Positions 44,154 to 57,543 of a DNA stretch of 64,000 nt are shown piece after piece. The stretch is taken from NCBI GenBank assembly GCA_014904845.1, contig MU119324.1:95346-159345 (forward strand), given 5' to 3'. Each line of letters begins with the position of its first letter. The first letter of the stretch is position 1. This DNA is from Acephala macrosclerotiorum (taxonomy: Eukaryota; Ascomycota; Leotiomycetes; Helotiales; Mollisiaceae). The position numbers were made by a program, and so were the translations under genes. The notes under the pieces are model-generated. The model did no database searches. It had not been told where the DNA came from and saw only the letters and a list, made by a program, of their open reading frames with translations.

Positions 44154-46984
44154 TATTATTTTTATTGTTTTAATTTAATAAATCTTTTTTTTTAATCGTT
44201 TAAAACTTTGTAATTTTAATAAAACGAAATTACTTTTTAATAATTTTTATTCTTTTAAAAATATATTTTATATAATTTAAAAAAATATTATTATAATTAT
44301 AATATTCGATTTTTAACGTAAATTTTATTAAAATTTTAAATTATAATATAATAATAAATATTTTTTTATTTAATAACGAAATTAAAATGAAAATAATTTA
44401 TTTTATAATATATTTATTTTTATTTTCAATTTATTACGTAATATTAAAATAGTTTTTGAATTTAATTATTTTATATAATAAAAACGTTTATTTAAAACGC
44501 GAATTTAAAATATTAATTCAAAAAAAAATTATTTTTAAATTATTTGTATTTTATTTTTATTTTTTATTTTTTTTAAATTAAAAAAAAATTATTTATTAAA
44601 TATATTTTTATATATTTAATATAATATATTAATTATTATATATTTATAAATATTTATAAATTTAATTTTTTTTATTTTTTATTTTTTATATTTAATAAAT
44701 CGTTAATTTTAAAATTATATTTATTTTTTTATATTTTTATATATTCGAATTTTTTATTCGTATTTTATATTTAAATTATTTAAATTATTAAAAAATACGT
44801 AATAATAAAAATAATATTTATTATTTTTAATATTCGTAATAAAACGTTATTTTTTATAATTAATTATTAAAAATTTTTATTTAAAAAAATAATATTTATA
44901 TTTTAATATCGATTTTATTAATTTATAATATAATTTATATATATTATACGATTTTTTATTTTTTTTTAATAAAAAAATAAAATCGAAAAATAATATTTTT
45001 AATAATTTTTAAAATCGACGAATTATTCGATTAAAATTTTTTCGTCGTTTTAATATTAAATTATTTAAATTTTATTTAATTTTAAAAATATTAATATAAT
45101 ATATCGTTTAAATTTATATTTAAAATAATTTTTAAAAAATATAAATTTTATTAAAAATTCGATCGTTTTAATAATATTTTTTTATAATATTTTAATAAAA
45201 ATTATTATATTATTACGATTTTTTTATAAAATATTAAAAAATATTAAATATTAATTGTTTTTTAATATATTATACGATATTTAATCAATAAAATTATATA
45301 ATTTATCGATACTACAAAAAATTATATTTTAATAAATATTAATATTCGTATTTAATAATTTGTTAAATTTTTTTTTTTCGAAATTTTTATTATTATAATT
45401 AATTATTTTATTTATTTTTATTTTTTTCGATTTTTAAAAAAATAATATTTATATCGATTAAATACTCGTTTAAATAATCGAATAATAATATTTTTTAAAA
45501 AAATTAAAATTATTACGTTTAATAATATTTCGATTTTATAAATTATATCGTTTTTCGATTTAATATTAATAAAAAATTTAATTTCGTTTTTTTTTTACGA
45601 TTAATATATCGATTTAATTTTTTTTATTTATTATATTATTTTAATTAAAAATTATTATTTTATAACGTTATATAAAAATTCGATTTAATAAAATATAATA
45701 TTATAAATATAAAAATTTAAAAATTTAAAAATTTTATAATATTTTTATCGTTTTTTTACTAATTATATATTTTTATTATAAAATATTATTATTTTATAAT
45801 AATAAATATTAATTTTTTAAATTAAAAACGAGTTTTTATAAAATTCGTATATAATATTTTTAACGATTATTAATATTTTAAAAGTTTATAAATTAATAAA
45901 TCTCGTTTTAATAATAAAATTTTAAAATATTAAAATATAAATTTATATTGAAATTTTTTATTAAAAAAATATATTATTAAAAAAGAATTTTTTTTTATAT
46001 TAAAATTTTTTTTTTTATTTTAATTATTTTATTAAAATCGTAATAATATTTTTAATAATATTATTTTTAATTTTTAAAATAATAATATATTTATTTTAAT
46101 AAAAATTTTAAAAATTTAAACAAAAATAAAACTATTTTATAAAATAAAAAAAAAAAATATATAATTTTTTTTTTTAAATTATTTTTTTTTTTAATTATTT
46201 TTTATATTTTTTATTATTTTTTTTTTAAAATTTTTTACTTTTTTTTATAATATAATAAATATTTTTATTTTACGAAAAATAATTTATTATTTAAATTTTT
46301 TTTTAAATAATAATTTTTATTTTATTTTATATTAATTATTTCAATTTTATAATTTAAAAAAAAAAAATTAAAAATAAAAGAATTTTTTTTAATTTTTAAA
46401 ATAATAATATATTTAAATTTGAAAATAATAAATTATATAATTATATAATAATAATTTTTAAATTTTTAAATTTTTTTTATTTTAAATTTTTATTTAAAAT
46501 ATAATATATTTTAATTTTATTTTCTTTTAAAATAATCGTTTTTTTTTTTTTTGAAAATAAAAATTTATTATTAAAATTATTATTATTATATTTTTTTATA
46601 AAATTTTATATATAATATTTTTTAAAATACTTTTTAAAATTATAAATATAAAATAAAATTCGAATAAAAAATAATTAATATAAATAAAATTTTAAATAAA
46701 TATAAATATAAAAATTATAAAAATTATAAAAATTAAAAAATATATATATATATATAAATTTGAATTTTTATTTAAAAATAAAAATTTAAAATTTTTACGA
46801 TTATAAAAAAAACTTTAAATAATAAACGAAATTTATTTAAAATAAAAAAAAGTTTTTAAATTGTAAATTTTAATAAAAATAATAATATTATTAAATATTA
46901 ATAATAATAAAAAAAATAAAAATAAATAAATCGAAATTTTAAAAAATAAAATATTAATATTAATATAATTATATTATTTATATA

Positions 46985-47165
46985 ACGATAATTAATTCGA
47001 TTCGATTAATAAATAAAATACTTTAAAAAATCGATTAAACGAAAAAAAAATTAATTTAATTCGATTAATAAATAAAATAATTTGAAAAATTAATTAAACG
47101 AAATAAAAATTAATTCAATTCGATTAATAAATAAAAATATTTTAAAAAATCGATTAAATAAAAAA
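46985..47165. repeat. Three tandem copies of a ~55-60 bp unit inside the A/T block
   Basis: The phrase taattcgattaataaataaa recurs about every 60 bp (near 46991, 47049 and 47112; first copy varied), each followed by a run of taaaat, a short aaaaat-cga/taa segment and attaaacgaaa. Differences among the copies are mostly A/T changes. Confidence 0.7.
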
Positions 47166-47869
47166 AAATATAATAAAAATTAAATGAAAATATATAAAAA
47201 AATAAATAATAAAAAATTAATATAATAAAATAAATATTAAATTTATTTGAAAAAAATTTAAACGAAAATTAAAATTATATTTATAATATATATTAAATAT
47301 TTTAAAACGAATTTAAAAATTATTTTTATTAATATAAAAATTTTTATTATTAAAATAAATTAATAATTTTTTAAAAAACTTTTTATAAATAAACGTTATT
47401 AATTTTTTTCCAAAAAAAAAAAATCGAATTTTAATAATAAAATTAAAATTATAAAAACTTATTAAATTCGTATAATAAATTATTAAATTGAAAATAATAA
47501 TAATAAATATATAAAAAAAAATAATATATTTTTTATTTTTTATATTTTCAATTTAATTATTAAACTTTATCGAATTAATAATAATATATTAAATAAATTT
47601 TTAAAAAAATTATTTTTATTACGATCGAAAATAAATTTAATTATAAAAATTTAATATAAATATAAATAATATATATATTAATATATAAAAAGCATTTAAT
47701 AATAATTAATTTTTTTTAAAAAAAAATTCGTAAAAATATTAATATATTTTAAAAATAAAAATAAAAAATATATTTTTTAATAATTTGAAAAAAGTTATAA
47801 ACGTTATTATTAATAATCGAAAATCGAAAATAATTAAATATTAATTTTTTTTTAATGAAAATAATTATT

Positions 47870-48200
47870 AAATTCGATTAATTAATTCAAAAATAAAATA
47901 ATTAAAATTCGAAAATAAATAATTAATTGTAATTAATATATTTTAAAATAAAAATAAAAAAATATTTTTTAATAATTCGAAAATAAAATAATTAAAATTC
48001 GAAAATAAATAATTAATTGTAATTAATATATTTCAAAATAAAAACAAAAATATTTTTTAATAATTCGAAAATAAAACAATTAAAATTCGAAAATAAATAA
48101 ATAATTATAATTAATATATTTTTTAATAATTTGAAAATAAAATAATTATAATTAATATATTTCGAAATAAAAATAAAAATATTTTTTTTTAATAATTTGA
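47870..48200. repeat. Degenerate ~70-90 bp tandem repeats inside the A/T block
   Basis: Units containing aaaattcgaaaataaataat followed by taattgtaattaatatattt occur at about 47906, 47996 and 48084 with a shortened copy near 48120. Each continues with aaaataaaaa-tattttttaataatt. Confidence 0.7.
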
Positions 48201-48773
48201 AAATAAAACGTTTGAAATATTAAAAAATAAAAATTTAAAAATTTAAAAATAATTAATTATTAATTTTTTAATCGACGAAAATATTTTTATTTTATAATTT
48301 TTATATATTTATTTTTTATCGATTTAATATTGCATTTTTTAATTGTATTATATATTAAAAATTTTATAATAATAAAATAAATAATAATAAAAAAATTAAT
48401 AATAACGTAAAAATAATATTAATAATAATTAAATATTAATTTTTAAATAAAAACAACAATTATTACTAATTAATTATTAATTTTTAAATTAATAATAAAA
48501 TTATTTTATTATAATAAAAATAAAAAAATAAAAAAAATTTATATTAATAATAAAAATAAAATATAATTTATATTAAAAATAAAAATAAAATAAAAAAAAT
48601 TATAATAATTAAACAATTTATAAAAAGTATTTATTAACGTAAAATAATTATATAAATATTACGATTAAAACTCGAAATAAAAATATATATATTTAATAAA
48701 TAATTAATATAAATTATTATATATTATATCGTTATAATTAAAAAATAATTTATTTAATAATATATAAAAATAT

Positions 48774-48901
48774 AAAATATTCGAATAATAATATTTATTT
48801 TTATTTTATATAATAAATATTTTAATAATTAAATATATAAAATATTCGAATAATAATATTTATTTTTATTTTATATAATAAATATTTTAATAATTAAATA
48901 T
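48774..48901. repeat. 64-bp tandem duplication inside the A/T block
   Basis: aaatattcgaataataatat starts two consecutive copies exactly 64 bp apart (tcgaataata at 48781 and 48845), near-identical through ttttaataattaaatatata. Confidence 0.85.
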
Positions 48902-51900
48902 ATAAAAAACTCGAAATTAAAATATTAAAAATAGTTTCATTAATTTTTTATATTTATAATATTAATATTTGTAAAATTATATAATTTTTTCGAAAAAACA
49001 TTTAATAATATTTAAAAGTTTTTAAATTTTTAATTAATAATATCGAATTTCGCAAATATAAATAAATTTAATTTTTAATTATTATAATTTAATTTTTTTT
49101 TATTATAAAAATATTTTATTTTTACGATTTTTATATTTAATAAATATTATACGTTATTATTATTATTATAATTTTTATTAAAATATATCGTTTAATAAAA
49201 TTTAAAATTAAAAAAAGTTTAAAACGCGAAATTTTAATAAATTAAATAAAATATATTAATTAAAAAAAATTTAAAATATATATTAAAATAATAAAAAAAT
49301 TAAAAAAAAACCGATTTTTATTAAATATTTATAAAAATTCGATAAATATAAAACGCGAAAATATTATTTTTTTTTCGTATTTTATTAATAATTATAATTA
49401 ATAAATACGAGTTTTTAATATTTATTTTCGATTTTATAAAAAGTATTCGAATTCGTTTAATTTAATTTTCGAAATATTTAAATAAAAATAATTCGAATTT
49501 TAATAACTTTAAAAGTTTATTTCGAAATTTTATTATATCGAATAAAATTATCGATTTGAAAAATAATTAATATTCGTCGAAAAAAAATATATCGAGTAAT
49601 AAAAACGAAATATTTATTATTAACGATTTTTCGATTAAAATAAAAAAAAAAATAAAAACAATTTATTATTCGATTTATTTAAAAAAAATTATCGATTTTA
49701 TTATTTTATATAAATATTAAAAATTCGAAAATTTATAATTTAATATATATAATTATTAAAATATTAAAAATTTAATTATATAAATATAAAATAAAATTTA
49801 TTATAAAAAAAATTATTATTCGTTTATAAAAAATAATTTGAAAAAAATAAATTTTAATATAATAAAATATAAAATAATATTAATTAATATTTTAATAAAA
49901 AACAAATTAATATAAAAAATTCGTAATAAAATTTAATTTATAATAAAATAAAATATTTTTATAAATAAAAAATAAAAAATTTATATTAATATTATATTCG
50001 ATTTTTATAATTAATTTTTTATTTACAAAAATTTTAAATTGAATAATAATAATATAAAAATATATATTCGTTTAAAATTATAATAATTTATTATTAAATT
50101 AATTATAAATACGTTTTTTATTATTAATAATTTAATAAATAATTATATAATTAAAAAATATTGAAATTTATTATATAAAAATTTTATAAATTTAATTATT
50201 TTAATAATTTATTATATAATCGTCGAAAAATTAAATAAAATAATTTTATACAAATATATAAATTAATTAAAATTAAAAATATAAATTAAAATATTTAATT
50301 TTATAATAAAATTAATAATTCGTTAATTCGATTAAATAAAATATTAATAAAATCAATATATATAACGTTTAAATTTTGAATAAATTTAAAATTAAAATAT
50401 ATTTAAAAAAAATTTTATTAATATAAATATATTAAAAATAAATAATAATTAAAAAATTAAAAAAAAAACGAAATTAATTTTATTAATTTAAATTTATATA
50501 ATTAAAATAATAATAATTAAATTTTCGAAATATAATATTTTATATTTTTTTTATTTATATTAATTATAAAACAAATTAAAATTATTAAAAATATATAAAA
50601 AATTTAATATAAATAATAATTATAATAAAATAAATCGTTTTTATTATAATATTTAATAAAAATTAATAATATATAAATAAATAAAAATAAAAATTAAAAT
50701 TTTTTATTAATATATTTATAATTTAAAATTAATTTATTTTATAAAAATTTAAAAACGATAATATTTAAATTAATAATAATAACGAATATTAAATAAATTA
50801 TATTTAAATATAAAAATTAAATTAATTTTTAAATTCGAAGTTTTTAAAAAAGAATTTAAATAAATTTTTAAACGTAAATTTTAAAAAAAACGAAAACGAT
50901 AAAATAAAAAATAAAAAATATATTTATTATAAAAAATTTTTTTTTTTAATTAATATTAAATTAAAATTATATAAATTAATAAATTAAATAAAAAATAAAT
51001 TTTTTTTAAAAAAAAACAAATAATAAATAAAAAATTTATATTTTTAATTTAAATTAAAAAATAAATATTAATATTATTAAAATACGATATAATAAAATTT
51101 TAAAATTTTTATAAATAAAAAATTAAACGAATTCGTTATATTCGAAAAAATAAATAATAATAAATTATATTATTATATATAATTAAACGAAAAAAACTCG
51201 ATAATATTAATTAATTAAAACGATAAAAATAATTTTAAATTTAAAAAAATATTAAAATTTACGAAAAAAATATAAAAAGAAAATAATAACGAATTAAAAA
51301 TAATTAATAAATTATATTAAATATACGTATATATTTTTACGAAAAAATAAATTATAAATTATATATAAATTGAAATTTTTATTTTTTTTATTAATTTTTT
51401 TTATATATTTTAATATTTTATTAATAAATTATTTATTGTTTTTTATATAATAAATAATACGAAATTTTTATTTTTAAAATTTATTATATACGTTTTAAAA
51501 ATAATCGATTTTATTTAATATTATAAAATTATTATTTCGATTTAAAACTACGAAAATATAATACGTACGAATTAATATAAAAAAAAAATATTATAAAAAA
51601 AAAAAATATACGAATAATAAAATGCAAATTTAAATTATTAATTTTAATAATAATATTAATATTACGTAATTTATAAGCGAATTATCGATTTTCGATATAA
51701 TATAAAAAAATAATAAAAAATATTTTTAAAATTTATTTTACACGTTTATAAATTATATAAAATTTTATTTAAAAAATTAAAATTATAAAATATTAAATTT
51801 TTTAATATATTTACAATTAAATTACGTATCAATATTAATTTTATTATAATAACTTTTTTTTTTAATAAAAATATAATTTTATTTTTAAAATAATTTATAT

Positions 51901-51995
51901 TAAATTATAAAGTTTTTAAAATAATAAAAAATATTTTAAATATTTTTATTTTTATTAAAATTACGCAAATAATATATTATAATTATAATTATATA

Positions 51996-54181
51996 ATAGG
52001 ACGCCTTTCGTACCTCGCGTTATACTCTACCTTTAACGACTTAAACTTTGAAATGATATAAAACTTTTAATCGCACCGATTCCGCCGGCGCGAGTAAAAG
52101 CGTTCCCCCCTTTACAACCCCTCCCCCACGTGGGGCTGAAACTGGTTTACGGGGAGCGCTAAATGCCAAAAGCGACACATCTTAGCGTTTCTTGGCGCAA
52201 ACACGTGCCGCAAGTCCTCTACGTGGAGTTTTTTTCCCACTAGCAGGAAACCTTTAACTATCGTCAAAGGCAATGCAGATTATTTTGACTTTTGATAATC
52301 ATAATGCAATGTAGTGTAATCAAGATAATCATAATTATAATGCATTAGTTGCATTTTTTTTTTATCACGCTGGTTTCACCTCCGTGTCGGGGTGGACCGC
52401 GTGGTCAGTTGTTCCTCTTTTATGGAGACATCGTGAACGGTGCCTGAGCGTTGGTGAAATTCGTTTTTGGCAAGCCTATCTTAGCATGTTCCTAGTGAAA
52501 TCCCTGTGGAAATCATCGACTGCTGTTGCTCTCGGAAGATTTTCGATTCTAAAAGGTAGGAGGACATCTTATCTTCGTCCCAAAGTCTTCGTCGACCGCA
52601 AGCAGGTGGGGTGATCATGATGGATTGAGTCGGCTTGGTTGACAAGCCGCATGAAGTCGCAGCAGAATCATTATCAAATGACCGGTAATGCCAAAGGCGG
52701 TTTGAGCGGTATCTCAGATTCTGGTACTCTAGGGCTTAGAGTGTCGAATATGTACGATGCTGCATTGCCTGTTGATAGCTCAGCGATAATGTATTGCCTA
52801 ACTTGCCCGATGCCATGTTTTGGATCTGTCGCGACAGTGGGAACTGCACCAGTTGCTCGAATCTTGAGGAGAGTGATAAGAAGGGGTGCTGGAAAGTTAG
52901 GTTGGAGGTCCGGGTTCAAGGAGTTGAACATGCACTCGCTTGCTGGAACTCCGTTCCCACGTGGTTGAAAGTTTGGATGAAAGAACCCGGACTGAATTGA
53001 CAAATTGACGGCCAAATACACCGGCCCTTATCTCCAAGAATCGGGGAGACGATGCAATAATCAGCATACTGTAAACTTGGGAAGTGGAGGCGTTGAATGG
53101 TCTGCGTTTGGGTTTGCTTTTGTGATACATCGCATCGACGTTCAGTCACCCGGCCGCCCATGGAGGGGGAGACAATAATAGACCTTATATATGAGAAAAG
53201 CACCAGGTTTGATATTTGACCGGTTATCTGGCCGAATCCATCAACCAGACTGCGAATTCCGTGGCATATGGGAGGACCCGGAAGTTATTGGATCGGAACA
53301 TATCTGGAACCGGAGCTATCGATTCTGCAAGCTTGTTTGGCGCAAAGCCGAAAGCTGACAGAAACGGTGGATTAAATTCGTAGAAAATACTATCCGGGGT
53401 ATAGTCTATCACGTTATCGAACATGGGATCCATGCACGGAGGTGAAAGTGTGGGTCGCCCCTCTGGGACCACGCAAGTTCGTAAGGAGAGATTTCCAGGG
53501 TCCCAGCGAGCACGTTGTCCGGAAGGGCAGATCTGGAACTCGGGCACCGATCCTTCGACTTGGCTTACAAGGAGAAGGCCTGAATTTCGGGCGTTGGTGG
53601 TATTCATAAACGGCGCGGGGCTTTGTAAGTTCTGACTTTGTTAGCAAAGAGTTACCTGATAGATTCTCGACCAGCAGAACAATTGAAATGGATTGCGGCA
53701 GCATCCCCCACAAAAACATGAAGCTCTCAATCCCTTTGATGTGGAAAATTGGATGACTAGGCTCGCATCCAGGCGGCGAGGCTTGCGACGAAAACATAAT
53801 ATTCACATGGAATGGGAGAAGACCTTTGGTTACCCGTGAGGTGACGATGCTTTCGAACTTCGACCTTGCCTGAGATGCTACCTCTCCTGCCACCCTTCAG
53901 CAAGACACTTTTCTGTGCAGTCAGGCTACTGCCCTCTCGTGAGAAACGAGTGCAAGAACGTCTTCCATCCAACGATGCCAACGTCGTCATGAGGAAATTG
54001 AAGTCTGAGATAGAGTTTGGTCGTACCAAAGTCGTGTCTCACAACGCGTCATATTTTCCAAAAGTGTGAGACACATGACTGCGGGGTAGCTTGGACCCCA
54101 CATTTGATTCGAGGTGAGATGGATTGAAGTGTTGGTTTTGAAATCATCTTTGATGCTCATCATTCGTCTAGCTCATGTGAG
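51996..54181. other. Intergenic region right of the A/T block
   Basis: Normal composition resumes sharply. Minus-strand frames at 53224-53607 and 53414-53893 overlap in different phases and show no recognised family; no splicing joins them in frame, so they are not called. A perfect 10-bp inverted repeat (gtgtctcaca at 54034 and tgtgagacac at 54065) lies about 110 bp beyond the stop of the deformylase gene. Confidence 0.4.
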
Positions 54182-55234
54182 TTAATTAAAGACGACTGTC
54201 TTGTGTCCATTGAGCAGGACTCGCTTTTCTGTAACCCACTTGACAGCATTTGCCAGAACCTTGCTCTCCACATTGCTTCCCTCAGTCGTCAATCCCTTCG
54301 GACTCAAACTATGATCGACTCGGACGACGTCCTGCTCGATGATTGGGCCTTCATCCAGATCGCTCGTGACGAAATGCGCTGTTGCTCCAACAATCTTAAC
54401 ACCTCGGTCGTACGCTTGGTGGTAAGGCTTGGCACCTTTGAATGATGGCAAGAAAGAATGATGGATGTTGATGATCTTGCCTGACATGGCGGAACACAAG
54501 GCTGGTGAGAGTACTTGCATATATCGGGCAAGAACAATCAGGTCGATCTTCTGCTCCTTAACTAGCTCCAGAATTTTGTTCTCCTGCTCTGCCTTGGTCT
54601 CCGCCGTGACTGGAAGATGATGGAAGGGGATCTTGTAGGATGCAGCGAGAGGAGCGAAGTCTGGATGATTCGAAATGATGAGAGGGACGTCAATATTCAG
54701 CTGAGAGATGGATTGCCGGAACAGGAGGTCGTTCAAGCAATGTCCGATCTTGGAGACCATAATGAGAACCCGTGGCTTTTGAGAAACTGAGGAGAGGTCA
54801 AAGTCCATCACCATTGGATTGGCAATCTCTTCGAATGAAGTTCGTAATTGCTCAATACCAGCGTCAGCTGAGGAAGCATCGACTGGCGCGAAGTGTACCC
54901 GCATGAAGAATTTTTTTGATGTGGGATCTCCAAACTGCTGCGAGTCAACGATGTTGAGATTGTGCTGGGCCAAGAATCCTGTGACTGCGTGGACAATGCC
55001 CGGCCTATCTGGGCACGATATCGTGAGGATATATTCATCTGGATTGACCATCTTCACGGTTTCCGAAGTTGTCCTTGATCGAGAGGTGGCTGCAAAGTGT
55101 CGTGCGCAAATTTTCGGATGTCGAGAAACCTTTTCTGCTGGTAGCCGCGATGCGATGAATTGCCATGCAATCGGTCTCGTTGTCGAAGTATGCGCTCTTA
55201 TGAGGACTCCAAGCACTCGCGCTTTGCTCGCCAT
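54182..55234 (-). CDS. purU: Formyltetrahydrofolate deformylase (PurU-type)
   Basis: Hydrolyses 10-formyltetrahydrofolate to tetrahydrofolate and formate, controlling the one-carbon pool. Single exon of 350 residues. The first 60 or so residues (VLGVLIRAHTSTTRPIAWQF, RHFAATSRSR) are Arg/Ser/Thr-rich without acids and look like a mitochondrial presequence. A second Met begins MVNPDEYILTISC, where the conserved protein starts. Next is an ACT domain (CPDRPGIVHAVTGFLAQHNL with NIVDSQQFGD) and a glycinamide ribonucleotide transformylase-like catalytic domain: VLIMVSKIGHCLNDLLFR, IDLIVLARYMQVLSPALC, INIHHSFLPSFKGAKPYHQA and GATAHFVTSDLDEGPIIEQD, with the family's Asn/His/Asp set present. Alternative starts at the two Met codons could give mitochondrial and cytosolic forms. 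Lack of introns and strong similarity to bacterial PurU make ancient transfer possible. Confidence 0.94.
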   Translation of the reverse strand: MASKARVLGVLIRAHTSTTRPIAWQFIASRLPAEKVSRHPKICARHFAATSRSRTTSETVKMVNPDEYILTISCPDRPGIVHAVTGFLAQHNLNIVDSQQFGDPTSKKFFMRVHFAPVDASSADAGIEQLRTSFEEIANPMVMDFDLSSVSQKPRVLIMVSKIGHCLNDLLFRQSISQLNIDVPLIISNHPDFAPLAASYKIPFHHLPVTAETKAEQENKILELVKEQKIDLIVLARYMQVLSPALCSAMSGKIINIHHSFLPSFKGAKPYHQAYDRGVKIVGATAHFVTSDLDEGPIIEQDVVRVDHSLSPKGLTTEGSNVESKVLANAVKWVTEKRVLLNGHKTVVFN

Positions 55235-55629
55235 CGATCAACAGACTGATGATGTTTTTTTTTTTCCGAAAGAATGTGAGGTTCAAATTCGACAACGATC
55301 ACGTGGGGCTAGATTTAGCCCCCAAATCCGGCAAAAGCTCGGTAGGAGAATGAATCACGCTTGAACGCGCGGGCGAGGAGGATCGCGTCTCGTCAATTGG
55401 ACTTTACCTTCTCAAAAGTATTGGTCTCTCAACTCACATTCGCCAAAGGTTGCTTGAGTAGAAAGGCCGGTTGGAGACTACATCATAGTTGCAAACCCTC
55501 ACTAATTGATAATACAGGATCGAAGCCCCCATCGGCCAACAAAGGTGCCGGCTCCTTTCAGCAAGACCAGCAACCTCCTAAAATGTCCAGCACACGATCA
55601 TATCCCAACCGAACATCATCCCCAGAGAA
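55235..55629. other. Intergenic region upstream of the deformylase gene
   Basis: No gene recognised. Includes an 11-T run at about 55255-55265 close to the deformylase start codon. Confidence 0.35.
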
Positions 55630-56360
55630 ATGTCTGCGAGTCAATACACCGAAAGTTTAGTACTAGTAGCAACCTCGTTTCCTCACTTCTCTTCTCTGCC
55701 GGCTGAGATCTGACAGATGATTTGGCAAGTCGCAATATTTCCACGCATCGTATACCTCGAGATGGTCGATGAGGCTTAACACACATCCTCACGGGTATGG
55801 CCCATGACTTCTATCGACATCCCTGAAAACATGGGGTTCTTCGATCTGGATAATCAACATGAAGTGGCTCGACTGGGCAGAGACCGTGGCCTCTTTGGAG
55901 CTTCAAATCGCAAAACATACCACCACTACGCTATATATGCAAGGAGTCGCGAATTGTGGCAGAGAAGATATACTCGAAATCATTTGGAACCATATGCGCA
56001 CCGCCCACCACCTGGTTCCACTTTGAACTTGACACACTTTATTTGAATTTGGGGGTATACGATGAAGACGAGGAAACGCGTGGCGTCGCTTTCAACTTCG
56101 TCCCAGCAGATCTCAGTGATGATATTAAGAGGGTAAAGAACCTCGTAATGTACAGTGAAAAACATCCTGATATACCGACTGAGGAAACGATTCTCGAGGA
56201 CTTGAGCCGCTTCGGCGGGGTACGGCAACTTACAATTGTCGGTCCAAGGTACTCGGAGGATGATTGTTCCAATCTAGTCTTCCTTGACCACTCGGAGGTA
56301 AATGAATACTCAGAATATTCAATGCCTTTTGACGGCCCTGGTCATTACCCTATTCTTTAG
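55630..56360 (+). pseudogene. 2EXR-family gene with two stops and a frameshift
   Basis: The frame from ATG 55630 reads SFPHFSSLPAEI, then TGA (55711-55713) where 2EXR proteins have an Arg, then QMIWQVAIFPRIVYLEMVDE and TAA (55777-55779). A frameshift near 55930 leads to CKESRIVAEKIYSKSFG and TTWFHFELDTLYLN, the second conserved half of the 2EXR fold, ending at 56360. CGA-to-TGA accounts for the first stop. 2EXR proteins form large families in Pezizomycotina with unknown function, often in accessory regions. A short intron cannot repair both stops without deleting the core motif. Confidence 0.75.
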
Positions 56361-57540
56361 GATGTATTTCCTAATCTGGTAGCTTAATATAATCACAATG
56401 GTCTCTGGGAGCCTTCAGAATGGCCTTATTCCATGGCCTCAAGGTATACGCGTCACACTCTAAATGGTAGGCCACCAAAGTGGACAAAGCCCGATCTGCA
56501 ATGCAGACCGATCATCAGTCCCAGTGAAAGCTTGACCTTCTTCAACGCAAGCAGGAATATGCCCAGGAGAGGGGCGCCAAGAGATTAAAAGTCACTTCGA
56601 CCGCTGAACACTAGATCTTTTCTTCTTCCACGATGCAGATCAGCGTGGGTGCTTGTGTGATGGTATTACTTGTCGCCACACAAACAAGTATTCACAGACG
56701 CTCTAGATGGAGGCCGAGGACTGAGATATGCGTGAACCATTTGGAGAGGAGTGAGCATGTGATATGGATGGTCGCGAATAAGCTTCGGAGAAGAGAGAGG
56801 AAGTGGAGGCCATGAGATTCTAGTGAGAAGTGTATCCTGCAAATATTTCTTGGTTTGCTGCTTTCTGCGACAGCATTTATTGCTATGCACGCACATCGCT
56901 ACAAGTGCACATTGAGTAGATGCTATGAAGATGGCATCATGAATTACCACATACTGATAGATGTTTCCGAAGTGTGATCTCCACCTATGAGAAGCACTGT
57001 CGTCTCCGCCTCCGGGCCATCTATTATGTGTTGGGAGCTCAGTAGTACTGAGGGTGTCATCTCCAAGATCGCCTTGGAAGCCAACTGCTCCCAAGGATCT
57101 TTACTACAGAACAATGCAGTCGGTAGATATATCCATATGCATTATGCCTCGCTGTAGCTGAGAGCGTAAGTAAGGCCCGCGAAGTTGCCATTAATGTGGG
57201 GTTGTGGAATTTCGATAGTTCTAAGTCTGGAATACTCTCATATATGTCCGTGTCCTCAATCACAGAGCAGAAGGATTCGCAAGAGTGGCGATAATCTCAT
57301 ATATCACCCACACAGGTGATCAGTAGTGCACAGCATCCCTCCTCTCTGCAGAACACCGCAAGGTTTTTCAGGCTGCCCATTCGTTCTTTGCAATCGCGTG
57401 CGGGTGTACCTTCCTCAAGCTTTGCCTAAAGAAAATTTATAATATTGGGTGACGCAGCATCGTTGAGTATTCCTTCTTCATGTCATTGCCAAGCGCTCAA
57501 CCAGCACACTTCCTTCCTCACAACCACCACCTCCTACCTA
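56361..57540. other. Intergenic region, left half of a 2.6-kb stretch
   Basis: Only short open frames without recognised domains (for example minus 56666-57094). No RNA gene seen. Confidence 0.35.
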
Positions 57541-57543
57541 GAC

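Larger units (their letters stand above)
42250..51995. repeat. Extremely A/T-rich, CpG-only block (RIP-degraded repeat or centromere-like DNA)
   Basis: About 9.7 kb where G+C falls to well under a tenth by eye, with no open frame of note. Remaining C is almost always followed by G: in 45001-45060 all five C and all five G lie in CG pairs. Direct repeats survive inside it (see separate entries). Both borders are abrupt, normal sequence resuming at about 51996 (aggacgcctttcgtacctcg). RIP converts C to T in duplicated DNA; this block is consistent with saturation of that process except at CpG. No protein remnants can be read, so the original element is unknown. Fungal centromeres often consist of such DNA, so that remains an alternative. 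Confidence 0.85.

Noticed and set aside
42250..51995. Mitochondrial DNA insertion as the source of the A/T block
   Set aside because: No mitochondrial protein or rRNA similarity was recognised, and the CpG-only pattern is not typical of mitochondrial DNA; a search against the species' mitogenome would settle it.
53224..53893. Two overlapping minus-strand frames as a spliced gene
   Set aside because: I tried the GTAACT donor and CAAAG acceptor near 53658-53620; the phases do not join the frames and no family is recognisable.
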